This document shows, piece after piece, positions 63,228-64,000 of a stretch of DNA of 64,000 nt. Numbering within the stretch: position 1 is the first letter of the stretch; each line of letters starts with the position of its first letter. The notes below the pieces were generated by a model. That model was not told the DNA's origin, did no database searches, and saw only the letters and a list, made by a program, of their open reading frames with translations. Both the position numbers and the translations under genes were made by a program. Source of the DNA: Azoarcus sp. DN11 (GTDB lineage Bacteria > Pseudomonadota > Gammaproteobacteria > Burkholderiales > Rhodocyclaceae); assembly GCF_003628555.1 (NCBI RefSeq), contig NZ_CP021731.1, positions 2,232,001 to 2,296,000 of the forward strand, given 5' to 3'.

Positions 63228-64000
63228 AGAAGATCAAGTGCGCCCTGATCGGGTCCGGCAACATCGGCACGGACCTGATCTACAAGATCAAGCGCAGCCC
63301 GGTGCTGGAACCGGTGTGGATGGTCGGCATCGACCCGGAGTCCGAAGGTCTCGCGCGGGCCCGTGAAATGGGGCTCAAGACCACCGCGGAAGGCGTCGAT
63401 GGCCTGCTGCCGCACGTCGAGGCGGACGGCATCCAGATCGCCTTCGACGCGACCAGCGCCTACGTGCATGCCGAGAACAGCCGCAAGCTCAACGAGCTCG
63501 GCGTGATGATGATCGACCTCACGCCGGCGGCGATCGGGCCGCTGTGCGTGCCGCCGGTGAACCTTCGCGAGCACGCCGACAAGCTCGCGATGAACGTGAA
63601 CATGATCTCGTGCGCCGGCCAGGCGACGATCCCGGTCGTGAATGCCGTGTCGCGCATCCAGAGCGTCGAATACGCCGAGATCGTCGCGAGTCTCGCGTCG
63701 AAGTCGGTCGGCCCCGGCACCCGCGCCAACCTCGACGAGTTCACCTACACGACCTCGAACGCAATCTGCAAGGTCGGCGGCGCCCGCCGCGGCAAGGCGC
63801 TGTGCATCATCAACCCGGCCGAGCCGTCGATGATCATGCGCAACACGATCTACTGCCTGACCGACGACGAGCCTGACCATGCGCGCATCACCGAGTCGAT
63901 CCTGCAGATGATCGGCGAAGTGCAGAAGTACGTGCCGGGCTACAAGCTCGTCAATGGCCCGATCTTCGACGGCAACAAGGTGTCCGTCTTCCTCGAAGTC
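63224..64000 (+). CDS. dmpF: Acetaldehyde dehydrogenase (acylating) (copy 2), 3' cut by window
   Basis: The ATG at 63224 overlaps the tautomerase stop. Sequence [34 protein letters not shown], then catalytic Cys in [19 protein letters not shown] and [19 protein letters not shown]. 259 codons are in the window and the frame is still open at 64000; about 45 more residues are expected from copy 1. It makes acetyl-CoA from acetaldehyde. The aldolase gene is expected just beyond the window. Confidence 0.95.
   Translation, partial: MKKIKCALIGSGNIGTDLIYKIKRSPVLEPVWMVGIDPESEGLARAREMGLKTTAEGVDGLLPHVEADGIQIAFDATSAYVHAENSRKLNELGVMMIDLTPAAIGPLCVPPVNLREHADKLAMNVNMISCAGQATIPVVNAVSRIQSVEYAEIVASLASKSVGPGTRANLDEFTYTTSNAICKVGGARRGKALCIINPAEPSMIMRNTIYCLTDDEPDHARITESILQMIGEVQKYVPGYKLVNGPIFDGNKVSVFLEV

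Overview
The window is high-GC proteobacterial DNA, most like a Rhodocyclales betaproteobacterium (Azoarcus/Aromatoleum/Thauera type). This is inferred from gene content and codon use, not from a database match. The dominant theme is aerobic degradation of toluene and phenols: one toluene monooxygenase operon, two complete multicomponent phenol hydroxylase operons, two catechol 2,3-dioxygenases and two meta-cleavage lower pathways, the second cut off by the window end.

Layout. 1-1320: the end of a chemoreceptor-like protein and a CheX-like protein. 1598-5341: pstSCAB phosphate transporter. 5416-7893: a membrane GGDEF-EAL protein. 8449-13245: a six-gene toluene monooxygenase operon (tmoABCDEF type), then a FadL/TodX-type outer-membrane channel (13303-14679), a TodS-type hybrid kinase (14964-17879) and a convergent TodT-type response regulator (18738-17935). 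19019-20701 (minus): a DmpR/XylR-type sigma54 activator, divergent from a ferredoxin and phenol hydroxylase operon 1 (21013-27311, ending with a catechol 2,3-dioxygenase). 27673-32694: a periplasmic arylsulfatase, a MetA-type outer-membrane protein and an eight-heme cytochrome. 32698-34261: IclR and GntR regulators on the minus strand. 34413-40975: meta-pathway operon 1. 41063-42010: a divergent LysR regulator. 42451-44130: a second DmpR-type activator.

44131-53450 is an accessory insert that separates the second DmpR gene from the second phenol hydroxylase operon. It holds an AAA-type ATPase flanked by a partial copy of the DmpR 3' end, then an integrase-less array of integron gene cassettes read on the minus strand (about 46020-50865). 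One attC site of the array is split by an IS110/IS1111-family element. An OsmC-YcaO fusion protein follows. 53838-59664 is catechol dioxygenase 2 plus phenol hydroxylase operon 2. 59901-64000 is meta-pathway operon 2, which has no hydrolase gene.

How the genes work together: toluene enters through the FadL-like channel, is hydroxylated by Tmo to cresol, by the phenol hydroxylases to (methyl)catechol, and is ring-cleaved by the C23O enzymes. The ring-fission product goes through the dehydrogenase/tautomerase/decarboxylase branch, or through the hydrolase in operon 1 only, to pyruvate and acetyl-CoA. Control appears layered: TodST-type signalling, two DmpR-type sigma54 activators, one LysR regulator with near-identical operators at two promoters, and a recurrent TCGAGA-centred palindrome found at five promoters, including that of the sulfatase module. 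No rRNA, tRNA or CRISPR array was seen.
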